Shown here: positions 23,334-33,305 of the stretch, in pieces
Layout of the letters: every line of letters starts with the position of its first letter
Position numbering within the stretch: position 1 is the stretch's first letter
DNA from: Diplocarpon mali
Taxonomy: Eukaryota > Ascomycota > Leotiomycetes > Helotiales > Drepanopezizaceae
NCBI GenBank assembly: GCA_024741835.1
Contig: JAENRP010000017.1
Coordinates: 4,288 to 68,287 of the forward strand
DNA: 64,000 nt
Reading direction: 5' to 3'
Made by a program: the position numbers and the translations under genes
Notes under the pieces: generated by a model
Databases searched by the model: none
Told to the model about the DNA's origin: nothing
Seen by the model: only the letters and a program-made list of their open reading frames with translations

Positions 23334-24533
23334 ATGACGACCGGTATTTCATCTCATCGGTGCTGATAATTAGTTATGTACTAACTAAGAACAGCACATC
23401 GCCCAACCTTCGACCCAGCGCGCGGCAAAGACGCGCAGCGCGGCCCAGCCTACCACCAACGTCTGCTTCCCGCTCACACGCAGCTCAAAGTCCGCCAGCC
23501 GGGCCAGGGAGGAGATGCCAATCGTGAAGTCCGCGATTTGAGAGCCGAGTTACTGCAAGCTGAGGCGGCGCATTTCGCCAAGGTCAAAGGTGGCCCGGCG
23601 CCGGTAATAGAGGAGAAGAGAGTGGAGGCAGGCGGGGAGAAGAGGCAGCTGGAGGAGGGCGAGGGAGAAGAAGATCCGGAAGCGAAGAGGAGGAGGATTT
23701 TGGAGGAGACGAGGGATATAGATGCGGATTCTGAGGAGGATGAGGAGGACAGTAGTGATGACGATAGGTGAGCCGCTCTACCTCCTGGGTAAGCTGAGGC
23801 ACATGTGGAATCTGCGAGGAAAACGGCTATTATACACTCCGATCCAGATCATCTTCTGGGTTCCTGGCGAAGAATCTAAAGCTGGAGCGAAGACTCAGGC
23901 AGTTCAAGCAGGATCCTTCCACAGCTTGTCCCTGCATGATTCACCAATCACGACCAAAGCTTACCCGTTACAGTGACGACGAGGACGAGACTGCCGAGCT
24001 ACAGAGGGAATTGGAGAAGATCAAGCGGGAGAGAGCTGAGAAGCGAGAGCAAGAGGCATGTCGCCCAAACAAGCTTCAAGCGCAGGCCGTGTCTCCGTGT
24101 TCACAGCTAACTGGAGCCCGCAGGAGCGAGAAAAGGCGGCTGAGGAAGAAGCGCTGCGAGAGCACGACATCGCTCTTGGCAATCCTCTCCTGAACCCCAA
24201 GGCGGATTTCAACGTTAAGCGCAGGTACGTTACTCGTGTGCTCGAAGCCGGGTCCAGATCTTGTCCGCTGACAACCAAACAGGTGGGATGACGATGTAAT
24301 CTTCAAGAACCAAGCTCGTGGGACCGAGGATAAGGGCAAGAAGAAGGAATTCGTCAACGTACGCCCCTCCCTATCCAGCAAGGATCTGTGATACTGACAC
24401 TACTGATATGCAGGATCTGCTTCGATCTGATTTCCACAAGCGTTTCATGAGGTAGGTCAAATCAAGCTTTCTTTGTCGTGTGGAGCTTGACTGGATTGGC
24501 GGCTAATATTCCTCTAGCAAATACGTGAGATGA
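23334..24533 (+). CDS. CWC15: pre-mRNA splicing factor Cwc15/Cwf15 (NineTeen complex associated)
   Basis: Seven exons are inferred: 23334-23343, 23395-23767, 23974-24055, 24124-24224, 24283-24358, 24414-24451 and 24518-24533, for 231 residues. The protein begins MTT|AHRPTFDPARGK and contains GPAYHQRLLPAHTQLKVRQP. An acidic middle part (DADSEEDEEDSSDDD) and a charged coiled coil (TAELQRELEKIKRERAEK) follow. It ends ALGNPLLN...RRWDDDVIFKNQARG...DLLRSDFHKRFMSKYVR, all hallmarks of Cwc15. It joins the Prp19/CDC5 complex in active spliceosomes. Exon 1 is 10 nt and exon 7 is 16 nt. Intron 3 (24056-24123) is best read as GC-AG (GAG|GCATGT...CGCAG) with a CTAAC branch site. A GT-AG alternative inside it (donor after 24058, acceptor near 24105) also keeps the frame and would insert a few residues. 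Confidence 0.9.
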
Positions 24534-25907
24534 CGAGCTAGCTGTCGGCCCTCTGGCCTGATTTCGGGGCTGGATATGAACAGACAGAGAGAATTACGAG
24601 ATTCCTTTTCGCACTATTCAAGTTGTATTATACGGAAGCGGACACAAGAACGTGGACGTGACGCTTTGTCCTACATCTCGTGTTTGATGCTGGGACAGCT
24701 GTGAATGCACTCTAATATACTTTCAGGATACAGATCGGGTCCCCTAGGTCCATACTCTTTCAGCTGCTGCTGTTGGTTTCAATCCACTCTGAGGGTAACG
24801 TACAAAAATCTGACGCGGGGGCGTTCGCGGGATACAGGCTTGCTCATCGCACCATTGGACGAGTGTGACAGCCACCTGTACCACGAAGATGGCAGGGGGC
24901 TGAGCGGACGAGTGAGGACAAGGTATCTCGCTTCGAATCAAAGTCCTTGAAAGCGACCGCGCTGGACCGGGTATGGTACGGGTGTCGGGAACTACGTATA
25001 GAAATGGGATATGGTATGTGCCGGCATCTGTCCTGTTATGGTGTGTTGATATTGATATTGACGTGGATTTTTATGATAACAATTAAAATAGTGTGGACTC
25101 TAGTCCAGATGTCAGTATTGATGTTGATATTGATATTAACATTGATATTGTTAGTATCCGACAGCAAAGACAAGACAGCTCTGCCATGGCCAGAATTCCA
25201 TGCCTCATGCATCTCATTTTGCCTGCACAGCGCAGGTCAAAGAACCTTCAGATTCCCGCGACCCCTCTCTAGCTGAGCTGAACCCGGAAGTCCATGCCGT
25301 GCCCAGCTCGATTGGATGAAACGGTACAATTCTCGAGTCGAATGACAGCGCCCCCGCCCTTGCGCTCGCTGGTACAATAAGATCTGGTTTCGAGTGGTGG
25401 CTCTAACGCCTTGCTTTTTGCGTTCCCTTTTGCAATTCGTCGTACGTCGTGCCTCGTATGCCGTGTTTCGTCGCACTGATGTGATCTGGGTGATGTGGAG
25501 CAAAAGAGCATGCTCTGCCAATTGCGACGGCCATCTGAGCTGGACAGGGCTGGTGATGCTGGTGGCATGACGCAACTGGGTTTGGCATGAGAGGAAAATT
25601 GACGAGGGAGTTGACAGGGACTTGCCTTGTTTTGTTTGCCCCAGGAGTCGAGCTGCTTTGGGTTTGGGACTGCTGGAGAAGCTCCTGCTTCTCTGTCACC
25701 AATAGCTGGAGAACAGGGGCCGCGGTGTCGAAATGTTGTCAGGAGAAGAAAGAGTGGCATCATGTGGCCCTAGCCTGGGAGAAGTCATATATTCCGCATT
25801 CCCTCCTCTTGTTCTGTCCCACGTTTATCGACTCTCCACCTCACCCCACACTCGCACTCGCACTCACCACAATCCAACCCACGACATTCCGAATCCAACC
25901 TCTCACC
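24534..25907. other. intergenic with imperfect GATATT repeats and a TATA-like element
   Basis: About 1.4 kb without an accepted gene. Around 25050-25150 there are imperfect repeats of TTGATATTGATATT/AACATTGATATTG, giving an AT-rich low-complexity patch. Near 25788-25793, about 115 bp before the next start codon, TATATT may be the TATA box of the DSYG-repeat gene. A CT- and CA-rich leader (ACTCGCACTCGCACTCACC) precedes that start. Confidence 0.4.
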
Positions 25908-26902
25908 ATGTCCAGCTTCGACAACGAAAACTCCGTAAGTCCTGGCTGCCATCCATCTTCTTGGCTTGCAACGCCTCTGCAGCTCTTCATGCATCCCTTC
26001 TGACAGACTTCCTCCCAGGGCTCGTACGGCAGTCAAAATAACGATTCCTATGGCTCGTCCAACAATAACAGCAAAAGTGATTCCTACGGTGTGAGTACTT
26101 GCCGAGTGCACTGTTTTGGGGCATCCCTTTTCTTTGGCTGACTGTCTTTCTTCCCAGTCTTCAGGGCGAACTGGTGGAAACGATAGTTACGGACCTGGGG
26201 ACAACGACAGTTACGGTGTAAGATCTCCCCATGCAAGCCATGGTGCGCTTGCTCTGGCTCGGTTGCCTCTTCCTCAGGTCCTCGCTCGGTGTTGGAGAAT
26301 CGGAGAACATCAATATCAAAGCAAAAAGCTAAAACTATACGCAGTCTGGCAACACTGGTTCCGACTCGCTCGGTTCGTCTTCCAACCGCACTGGAGGCAG
26401 CGGATTCAGAGGAAATGACGCCTCGTCCAACGACTTCGAGTCTCCGGGCCAGGGAAAAATAGACAAGTCTGATACCTACGGATCGGATAAAATTTCGAGC
26501 TCTGATGACTACGGCTCCTCAAACAATAATTCTTCCGGATCCGGCAGAATGTCAAGTTCCGATAACTTTGGATCTTCAAACCCCGACTCGTATGGTTCAG
26601 CAAACAAGACTTCAAGCTCTGACACCTACGGCTCCGGCAACAACGACTTCAGATCTGATACCTACGGGTCGGGCAATAAGTCGGGCTCTGACAACTACCG
26701 CACCTCAAACACAGACTCGTACGGTTCTGGAGACAATAACTCCAGTTCCGACACCTACGGATCCGGCAACAATAGCAGCAAGAGTAGCGATTCTACATCC
26801 GGAAAGCTGCTCGAGAAGGTTGGCGGCATCTTCAAGAACGAGGGACTTCAGGAGAAGGGCACCGCTAAGCGGGATGCCGCTGGCAGAGACAGCGACTACT
26901 AA
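25908..26902 (+). CDS. intrinsically disordered Ser/Gly/Asn/Asp-rich protein with DSYG repeats
   Basis: Exons 25908-25934, 26007-26090, 26158-26217 and 26345-26902 encode 242 residues. Nearly the whole protein is a low-complexity array of units around DSYGSSN, SSDTYGSGN and NDSYG. Only the C-terminal 40 residues are different: GKLLEKVGGIFKNEGLQEKG is a charged amphipathic helix followed by a short acidic end. All three introns are in phase 0 and fall directly after a GG[T]-ended repeat unit or Ser, so exons 2 and 3 each carry whole repeat modules. Similar small proteins are seen in other filamentous ascomycetes. From their hydrophilic composition they are thought to be stress- or desiccation-related, but that is inference. 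No signal peptide is seen. Confidence 0.78.
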
Positions 26903-28614
26903 GTGGCGCCTTTAAAGATGATAGATAGTCGGTCTTAATGAATGGCTTTTTTCTCAGGAGATTGGATGAAAGAGTCGCAGCAAGCGGTGTTAACAGTTGA
27001 GCCGGATTGTGCTTAGGAATTCATGTTGCGTGACTTGGAATGCACGCGTAAACCCAACGGCTAATATTGTCGAGGGTCCAAAGAATTGAAACGGAATTTC
27101 TCGAGACGAAAAAACCTCCTTTCCTCTCCTCCCCTTTCTTTTTTTTGCGGATTCTCGCAGCTAATACACTGTAACGAGCCATTCATCTACTCGGCCAAAA
27201 ACCAACTCCTCCTTTCCACGTCTCCCTTTTTCGTCGCCCTTTTTTTCCCTGGCACGTCTCAGGAGAGAAATCTAGAGAAACGACACCAACGCAAAAAACC
27301 GACAGGGAATAGATTGTTCTCCGCTCTCTCACCGCACCTCAATTCTTCCTCGCCGTGAATGAGCCCAGCTCCACTAAACCCGACCGACGCAACGCCCGTC
27401 TCTCACGCCTGAAGCCAGGTCGAAATCGGCATGTCCTGCAAGCTCGACCCGCGGCCCGACGCAAGCCCACGAGCCAGACGTCCACACGTCTACGGATAGG
27501 AGGCGAGGTCTGGGGGGGATGACGCGGTTGATCCGCGTCTTATGTAGTAGCGTATGAGCTCGTACCGAGCAGCCATGGTATCACGAGTAGTAGCAGAGGT
27601 TTTGCCGGACGGAAAGGAGGCTGGATATTGTATCGAAGCTGTCCCTGGGATGGAGGGTTGAAATTAGGCTGAAATCAAGAATGGAACGGAGGCTGGATGG
27701 GGTGGAGATTCAGTCCGAAGTCGAGATTGAGCCGTTCGCAGAAATAAGAGGTCGTGATCCGCCGGCATGGGAGGTTGTGATGAGCGGCGGTGAGGGGAGA
27801 TGGGAGGATGTACGTACACACGTTCATATATCCAAAGAGAATTCTGATCAGCTTCAAAGATACGACAGCGCACAGAGGGAAACTAGACGGTAGTCAAAGG
27901 CATTCTATTGTAGGGTTTGTATTGCTGGGAGGGTTATCTATACAAATTAACATAGTCCACATGACGTCTTAATCTAACACTATCCTTCCCTCTTTCGGCT
28001 TGAGCTGTTGAAGTATATGATACAGAGATAGCAAGCGTCAACGTGTTTTTTTTTTTCCCTCGCAGCTTGCGATTGGTCTGTGTATCCGGTATCCCTTATT
28101 TCGTTTCCAGTGCTATAGTGAGCCCGAAACTCACTTATTTGTATCACCTCACTCTAACCCTCATCCTCATCCAGGACCCCCAACCGGATCAGCCGAGAAA
28201 GGGTAGACAGTGAAGGTTCGAGCCTTGTATGCAACGTCTTCATTTGGACCTGGCTTGCAGCAGGAGACTAGCCATTCCATCTTATCCCATCCATCCATAC
28301 CACTTCACAAGTGTCCATTCCTCAAAAGCACCAGGCCGATCTCAAGGCCCGACCTACTGCGACCAACGACATCAACACAAACCGCAAGTTGAGAAACCAT
28401 CCGACCCGACACCAAACCTAAGCACAGAGATACCTTCTCCGTGACGCCCCCGCACTGGTATCGTTGAAATATTTTGGCCGCCGGATCCGCGGCTTTCGCC
28501 AACAAGGAAACTTGCTAGGGGGAGTCTATTTGTCGAAATAATAATCTACCAGAGGTGAAAGAGAATGCCGTATCAACAATGTTTCCTATCCGCGGCGATG
28601 GTGGGTTGGAGGGG
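26903..28614. other. intergenic, no gene seen
   Basis: This 1.7-kb spacer between two convergent genes has poly-T/poly-C runs (27118-27150, 28045-28060) and several short Pro/His/Ser-rich open frames with no domain-like features. It probably holds the 3' untranslated regions of the DSYG-repeat gene and the PKA gene. Confidence 0.4.
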
Positions 28615-30219
28615 TTAAAAGTCACGGAAAAGCTTTCCGTGCCTGTGGTGTCGCGTTAGTGTTGCTGTAAGAATAGGGACAGAGCCGACTTACTCGTCGT
28701 GACCATGTTGCCCGTACTGCTCCGTCTCCTCGGGATACTTGTCAAACTGACTCGCATCGCCGACGCCAGCCTTAACAGGCGGTACGTAGGGAGCATCGAT
28801 GTCCTTCTTCGCCAGTCTTTCCCAGGTGACCTCGGCAAACCACTGGTGGCTCTTCACCCCTTCCGCTCCACCGAGGGTGTTACCAAGACGCTTGGTGAGA
28901 TCGGATGTTATGAGCCGTTGCAGCAAATCCTGGGCGTCCGGGTGGATGTATGGCGGGTACTTGACCCGCCCCTTCAAGATGTTCTCGTAGATTTTCATAG
29001 GAGAACCGCCATCCCAGAACGGTGTAAAGCCGCACAGCATTTCGAAGATCAATATGCCGAGTGACCACCTACGACACTGTGAGTTCGACGTCACCTGGAG
29101 CCACGGAAAACAACCTACCAGTCGACAGACTTGTTGTACCCCTTGCTCGAGACGACTTCTGGTGCGAGGTAGTCCGGAGTCCCGCACAAAGTCCAGGTGA
29201 TATCTGGTACCTTCTTGGCGAATCCGAAATCGGTGATCTTGAGATGCCCGTGTCTATCGAGCAGCAGGTTTTCGGGCTTCAGATCCCTGTAGATGATGTC
29301 TTTCCCATGTAAATACTCGAGCGCTAGGGTAACCTCGGCAGCGTAGAACTTGGCGACGGGGTTGGGAAATCGCTTCAGAACTATTAGCAATGTCTCGTAA
29401 CCGCGCCTCCGGACCTCATACTTGTGATTTTCGCAGAAGAGAAAACAGCTCCCCTCCCTCGACGAAGTCCATGACCATGTACAAGTTCTTGGAATCTTGA
29501 AATGTCCCCCAGAGTGTAATGAGGAAGGGATGCTTGACTTCCTGCAACATTTTCCTCTCATCGTTGGTATGCTCGACCTGCTTCATCTTGACCACCTGCT
29601 GCTTCTTCAACACCTTGACTGCGTAGAATCGCTGGTTGTGCTTCGATTGGACCAAGTGCACCCGGCCAAAGCTCCCCGTTCCCAAGGTCCGTAATATGTC
29701 AAAGTCGGTCAAGGAGTATTTGCCCTTGGTCTGTCGGATCTGAGCGGGTTGTGCGACGACAGCCTGCGCTTGAGGCAATTGTTGCGGCGTCCCAGACTGC
29801 CCAGCAGCACCATTCTCCAGCACTCCTTGACCCATGTTTGGTCTCGACTGGGTGGCGCCATCATTTTGTGGAGGGTTGATGAGATTGTTAATCGTCGGGA
29901 GGTTCTGCTGTCCTAGGGACGCCCCGTGTTGGGAGTAGGTGCCGTAGCCCTGCTGCTGCTGGTGAGATACCCCTTGCGTCATTGAGTGTTGGGCGCCCAC
30001 GATCGTGGGACTCTCCGGCTGTGGAGTGACGGGTTGAGAAAGGCTCCGGGCTGGCGGAGCGGTGGACTGCGTGGAGATCGAGGCGATGGAGCTGTCAAAG
30101 GGTCTGGTGGCCGTCGGGGTTACGGGACTGGTAGGCTGGCTAGAGTTTGGAGAGGCTAGGTCTTTCTGTCCCGGCGACTCCCTCGTCCGTTTCTTCTTGA
30201 GAAATCCTAATGTCGGCAT
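28615..30219 (-). CDS. PKA-C: cAMP-dependent protein kinase catalytic subunit
   Basis: Exons 30219-29422, 29372-29119, 29068-28694 and 28642-28615 encode 484 residues. Residues about 1-175 are a Gln/Pro/Ser-rich tail typical of fungal PKA. The kinase domain follows, with [13 protein letters not shown] (glycine loop), YAVKVLKK (ATP Lys), [10 protein letters not shown] (catalytic loop), TDFGFAKKV (DFG) and [15 protein letters not shown] (activation-loop Thr). The C-tail ends in the hydrophobic motif FRDF. This motif is present only if a 51-nt intron (28643-28693, CTAAC branch) is removed; the last exon is 28 nt and encodes the ending HGKLFRDF. Read-through would stop immediately after HDE. Intron 1 (29373-29421) uses a GAAG acceptor. 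The kinase acts downstream of adenylate cyclase in growth, nutrient sensing and, in many fungi, morphogenesis. Confidence 0.95.
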
Positions 30220-32025
30220 ATGAAGCAATGGAGGATTCCTGAGGTCGAGGCAGGCGGCGATCGACGAGCCGGCCAGCCAGAAGCCCGGGGGTATCAAGGC
30301 TGTCGGCCGGGAAGCTGAACGAAGCTACGGCGCGGGACGACTCTGTTGAGCGCTGGCGACCGGGTGGAGGCTGTGACGAGAGGAAGCCGGATAAAGGTTC
30401 TGGAATGTCTTAATCTGCCAATGTCTTGCGGATTGCGGCTGCTGGCATGGCAAGCAAGGCTCTGAGGCCCGAGAAGGGAGGATTTCGGAGAGCTGCCGTC
30501 GTGAACAGCAATGCAGGCGCCTCAGCTTCTGCGTCGCAATTGGGACCGGGCAGAACAGACGAGGTCTATTTGAACTGACGATACAGGACAGTGCCGGTAG
30601 GATTGTATGAGAGGCAGTGGTCGTGTGCCGCAGGGGCAGGAAAGGCGACGACAGGAACAGTAATTGAGAGGCTATCGATGTCGCAGTAGCGCAGGCAGAG
30701 GCAAAGAGAGGTGAGGGCTGAGAGGAAGAGGAGGAGGAGGAGGAGGAAGAAGAGGAAGAAGAGGAGGGGAGAGGTAGCGGGAGAGGGAGGAGGAGAGGAG
30801 AGGGAGGAGAGGGAGGAGAGGGAGGAGAGGGAGGAGAGGGGAGGAAGAGGCGGGATGCGACAGAGGTCAGGCAAGGTCAGGCCAGCTCGTCGAGGTGAGA
30901 GGGCAATCCGGGTGAGCGGAGTAACGAGGAGAAGATGTGAGGTCAGGGAAAAAAGGGATATGGATAAACAGCTCAGGTACCGAGAGAGCAGAGGAGAGCT
31001 GGTGGGCTTGGCCAGTTGTCACTGGGTTCGTAGGGCGGATGCTGTAGGATGGGGATGTGAAGGGTGGCATGGGCCTGGCGCTGTCGACCCCACCTGCAGT
31101 CCCCACACGCGTCTAGAGGAGAGAAAGAGAAGAGAAGAGAGAGGATTGTTGGAAGCTGGTGAGGGAGCGACAGCAATCCACCAGCTCTCGCTTTGCTGGA
31201 GCTCACGACGGGAATCGGAGAAAGGGAAGATGCAGCGCTTCTTCTTCGCCACGGCGGCCTGGGGGAAAAAAAAAGACAGTCGGGAGAGACGAGAGAGCGA
31301 CGATGCTGTTGGCCGCGATCCGATGCGACACGATGGATGATGCTTCGACAAGAATCATGGCCCTTGCCAGCCCCGAACCGCAGGAGTCCTGGCAGGGCTT
31401 GTGCGAGGCAAGTTGATTGCATGATTGATTCACTCTGCTGTGTAGGGACCGAGGCCAGGGATGATGTTGGGATGCCATACACCGATCGCAGATGGAGCGT
31501 CAGAGTGCTACCTGCGCTTTGCTTGAGGATATACTTTGTTCAGGGGACGTGGTAGACAAGCCTCCCCCCAAAGTGTAATCGTCAGCCAGAGCCTTGGAGA
31601 GCCAGATACCCATGCCAGCCAGGGTCTATCATGAGCTGGGAGGGGTAGAGATTGGCGGCTTGGGTTGGGGAGAAGAAAGAAAGCTCGTGGGAGAGACTCC
31701 GCCATCATCCTCCAGACCGACAGTTCAGCGAATTGACTCGAAAACAACGGAGCCCTCGGGATATCCTCCACACCCCCAGAGAAAGGGATCTTGTTGACCA
31801 TCACCAAGAGACAACGCCGCCGCTGCCACCAGACCCGGCCATCGCAGACTCCCCGGGATGCTTGACCGGTGGAGACGGCCGTAATCACAGTAAACGTCGC
31901 CAGGATAAATGGGCATCGAGTTGGATCTACTCGTGCGCTCGACCTGCATCGAGCACGGCTACACCAACCAGGCACGATCTTGCAATTGATATAAAACTCC
32001 CCAGCCATGCATGTACCAGGTTCCT
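30220..32025. other. intergenic region upstream of PKA with a long polypurine tract
   Basis: 1.8 kb separating the PKA start from the 3' end of the NFKBIL1-like gene. The outstanding feature is a purine-rich tract on the plus strand at about 30712-30860 built from GAGGAGG, GAAGAAGAG and GGGAGGAGA units, lying about 500-640 bp before the PKA start codon. Open frames across this spacer are repeat-driven (poly-Arg/Glu or poly-Ser/Leu) and were not accepted. Confidence 0.5.
30712..30860 (+). repeat. polypurine (GA/GGA-rich) tract
   Basis: About 150 bp almost purely of A and G on the plus strand, with (GAG)n, (GAA)n and a repeated GGGAGGAGA unit at 30797-30840. The template for PKA transcription therefore reads CT-rich in the gene direction. 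CT-rich stretches are common in fungal promoters and leaders, but this length is unusual. Confidence 0.85.
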
Positions 32026-33048
32026 TCATCTCCCCGCCGACCTCACATCCGACCACAGGCGATCGATGATTTGAAAGACTGCCGTAACCGCCTGCACAAC
32101 ATCTTCCCCCACGCCCTGGCCACCAAGCTTCTGTTGTATCTTATCCGGATGCCAGCGTACCCTCTCTCCCTTCAAGACCTTCACGAGCTGAGCTTCGGTC
32201 GGCTGTCCAGAAGTCGGCGCATTCAAGAAGAATCGCTCTACCTCTCCCGAATCCGTAGAATCGGTCTGTTTCCCGCTCTCAACCGGCCAGGGTATCGAGG
32301 CGATATGAATCCTTCCGGCTGCAGCCCCCTTGCCCAGAAATTCCCACTGTTGGATATACGCATCCCACTTGTCTCCCCAGGCCTTCCTGGATTTCCGCTC
32401 CTGGCCCCGCTTCAGGCTATCCTCGACCTTCCTCCTAAACCCGTCGGCCTCTCTCTCTTCTCGGGCGATCTCTTGAGCCAGTCTCTCTTGTGCCTTCTTG
32501 GCAGCGTCCCTCCTGGCTTTCTCTTCGATCAGATGCTGATGAGTCTTCTCATACATCTTTCCCCGGACGAAAGCGGCATATTCCTCATCCGTCATGCGCT
32601 CCAGCTCTCCGTCTGGGCCTGATTTGACGTCCGGGTAATTGTGAATCGGCTGGCCATAAACTCCCTCCCAGAACTGTGCCCCCTCGTCGTCCGCCATCGC
32701 ATCGAAGAGGCTTTCCCTAAAGGCGACATCTGGGTTTACATATTGCTCCGAGGAGGCATTCGGGAGGTAGGTATCGTCATAGAGGGCGGGGTCGTCATTG
32801 ACTGGAGAGTGTTTGCGCCGCTTCCTGTGGTGGTGGTGCCTGTGGTGCCTCTCTCGATCTCGAGATCTGTCGCGTCGGTCTTTGTCTCTGCGTGATCTCT
32901 CTGCTGGGCTTCGGGACCTTGTTTCGTGCTTCTCAGATCTTCTCCTGGACCTGTCCTTGTCCTTGAACTTGAATTTCCTTGATTTGGGAGCGCTGGAGAC
33001 TTCATTGCCTTCACCAAGTACGCTTTCATCTCCAGCGTTCGATCCCAT
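32026..33048 (-). CDS. NF-kappa-B inhibitor-like protein 1 (NFKBIL1) homologue
   Basis: Intronless, 340 residues from the ATG at 33048. An upstream in-frame TTG was rejected as a start. The first 90 residues are Arg/Ser/His-rich (RS-like: KDRRDRSRDRERHHRHHHHRK), suggesting nuclear speckle localisation. The middle is a charged coiled coil (about residues 165-230, EEKARRDAAKKAQERLAQEI). The C-terminus has the family signature with a J-like element, KGERVRWHPDKIQQKLGG, then a helical end (VTAVFQIIDRLWSDVR). In animals and plants NFKBIL1 binds splicing factors and influences pre-mRNA processing; a similar role here is inference. The gene is head to head with the NSRP1-like gene across 257 bp, so they may share a promoter. 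Confidence 0.82.
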   Translation of the reverse strand: MGSNAGDESVLGEGNEVSSAPKSRKFKFKDKDRSRRRSEKHETRSRSPAERSRRDKDRRDRSRDRERHHRHHHHRKRRKHSPVNDDPALYDDTYLPNASSEQYVNPDVAFRESLFDAMADDEGAQFWEGVYGQPIHNYPDVKSGPDGELERMTDEEYAAFVRGKMYEKTHQHLIEEKARRDAAKKAQERLAQEIAREEREADGFRRKVEDSLKRGQERKSRKAWGDKWDAYIQQWEFLGKGAAAGRIHIASIPWPVESGKQTDSTDSGEVERFFLNAPTSGQPTEAQLVKVLKGERVRWHPDKIQQKLGGQGVGEDVVQAVTAVFQIIDRLWSDVRSAGR

Positions 33049-33305
33049 TGTGATATAATTGACTCTCGTGGCCAAGCGCGTTAATATACATGCGATTTCA
33101 TCGACAGACTCGATTCGACAACTGCTTTTGCGAAAACCTGAACGCTGATAAATAGGTCGGTGGTGTCGATAAGAAGCTTATCGAGCACTGCCAAGATACA
33201 AGTGGATAGCCGGATCTGCATATCACCACCCCCTTGGAATTTCTATTCCAACGCCCTTCAAACTACGTATCCCACTTGTGAATAGTCCTCGTACAGACTA
33301 GCAAG

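Noticed and set aside
25269..25763. Minus-strand 164-codon open frame
   Set aside because: Overlapping frames in all phases, Arg/Gln/Ser-rich, no family resemblance; likely promoter region of the DSYG-repeat gene.
31508..32056. Minus-strand 182-codon open frame downstream of the NFKBIL1-like gene
   Set aside because: Trp/Cys/Arg-rich with no start context or domain; overlaps the 3' end of a real gene in another frame.
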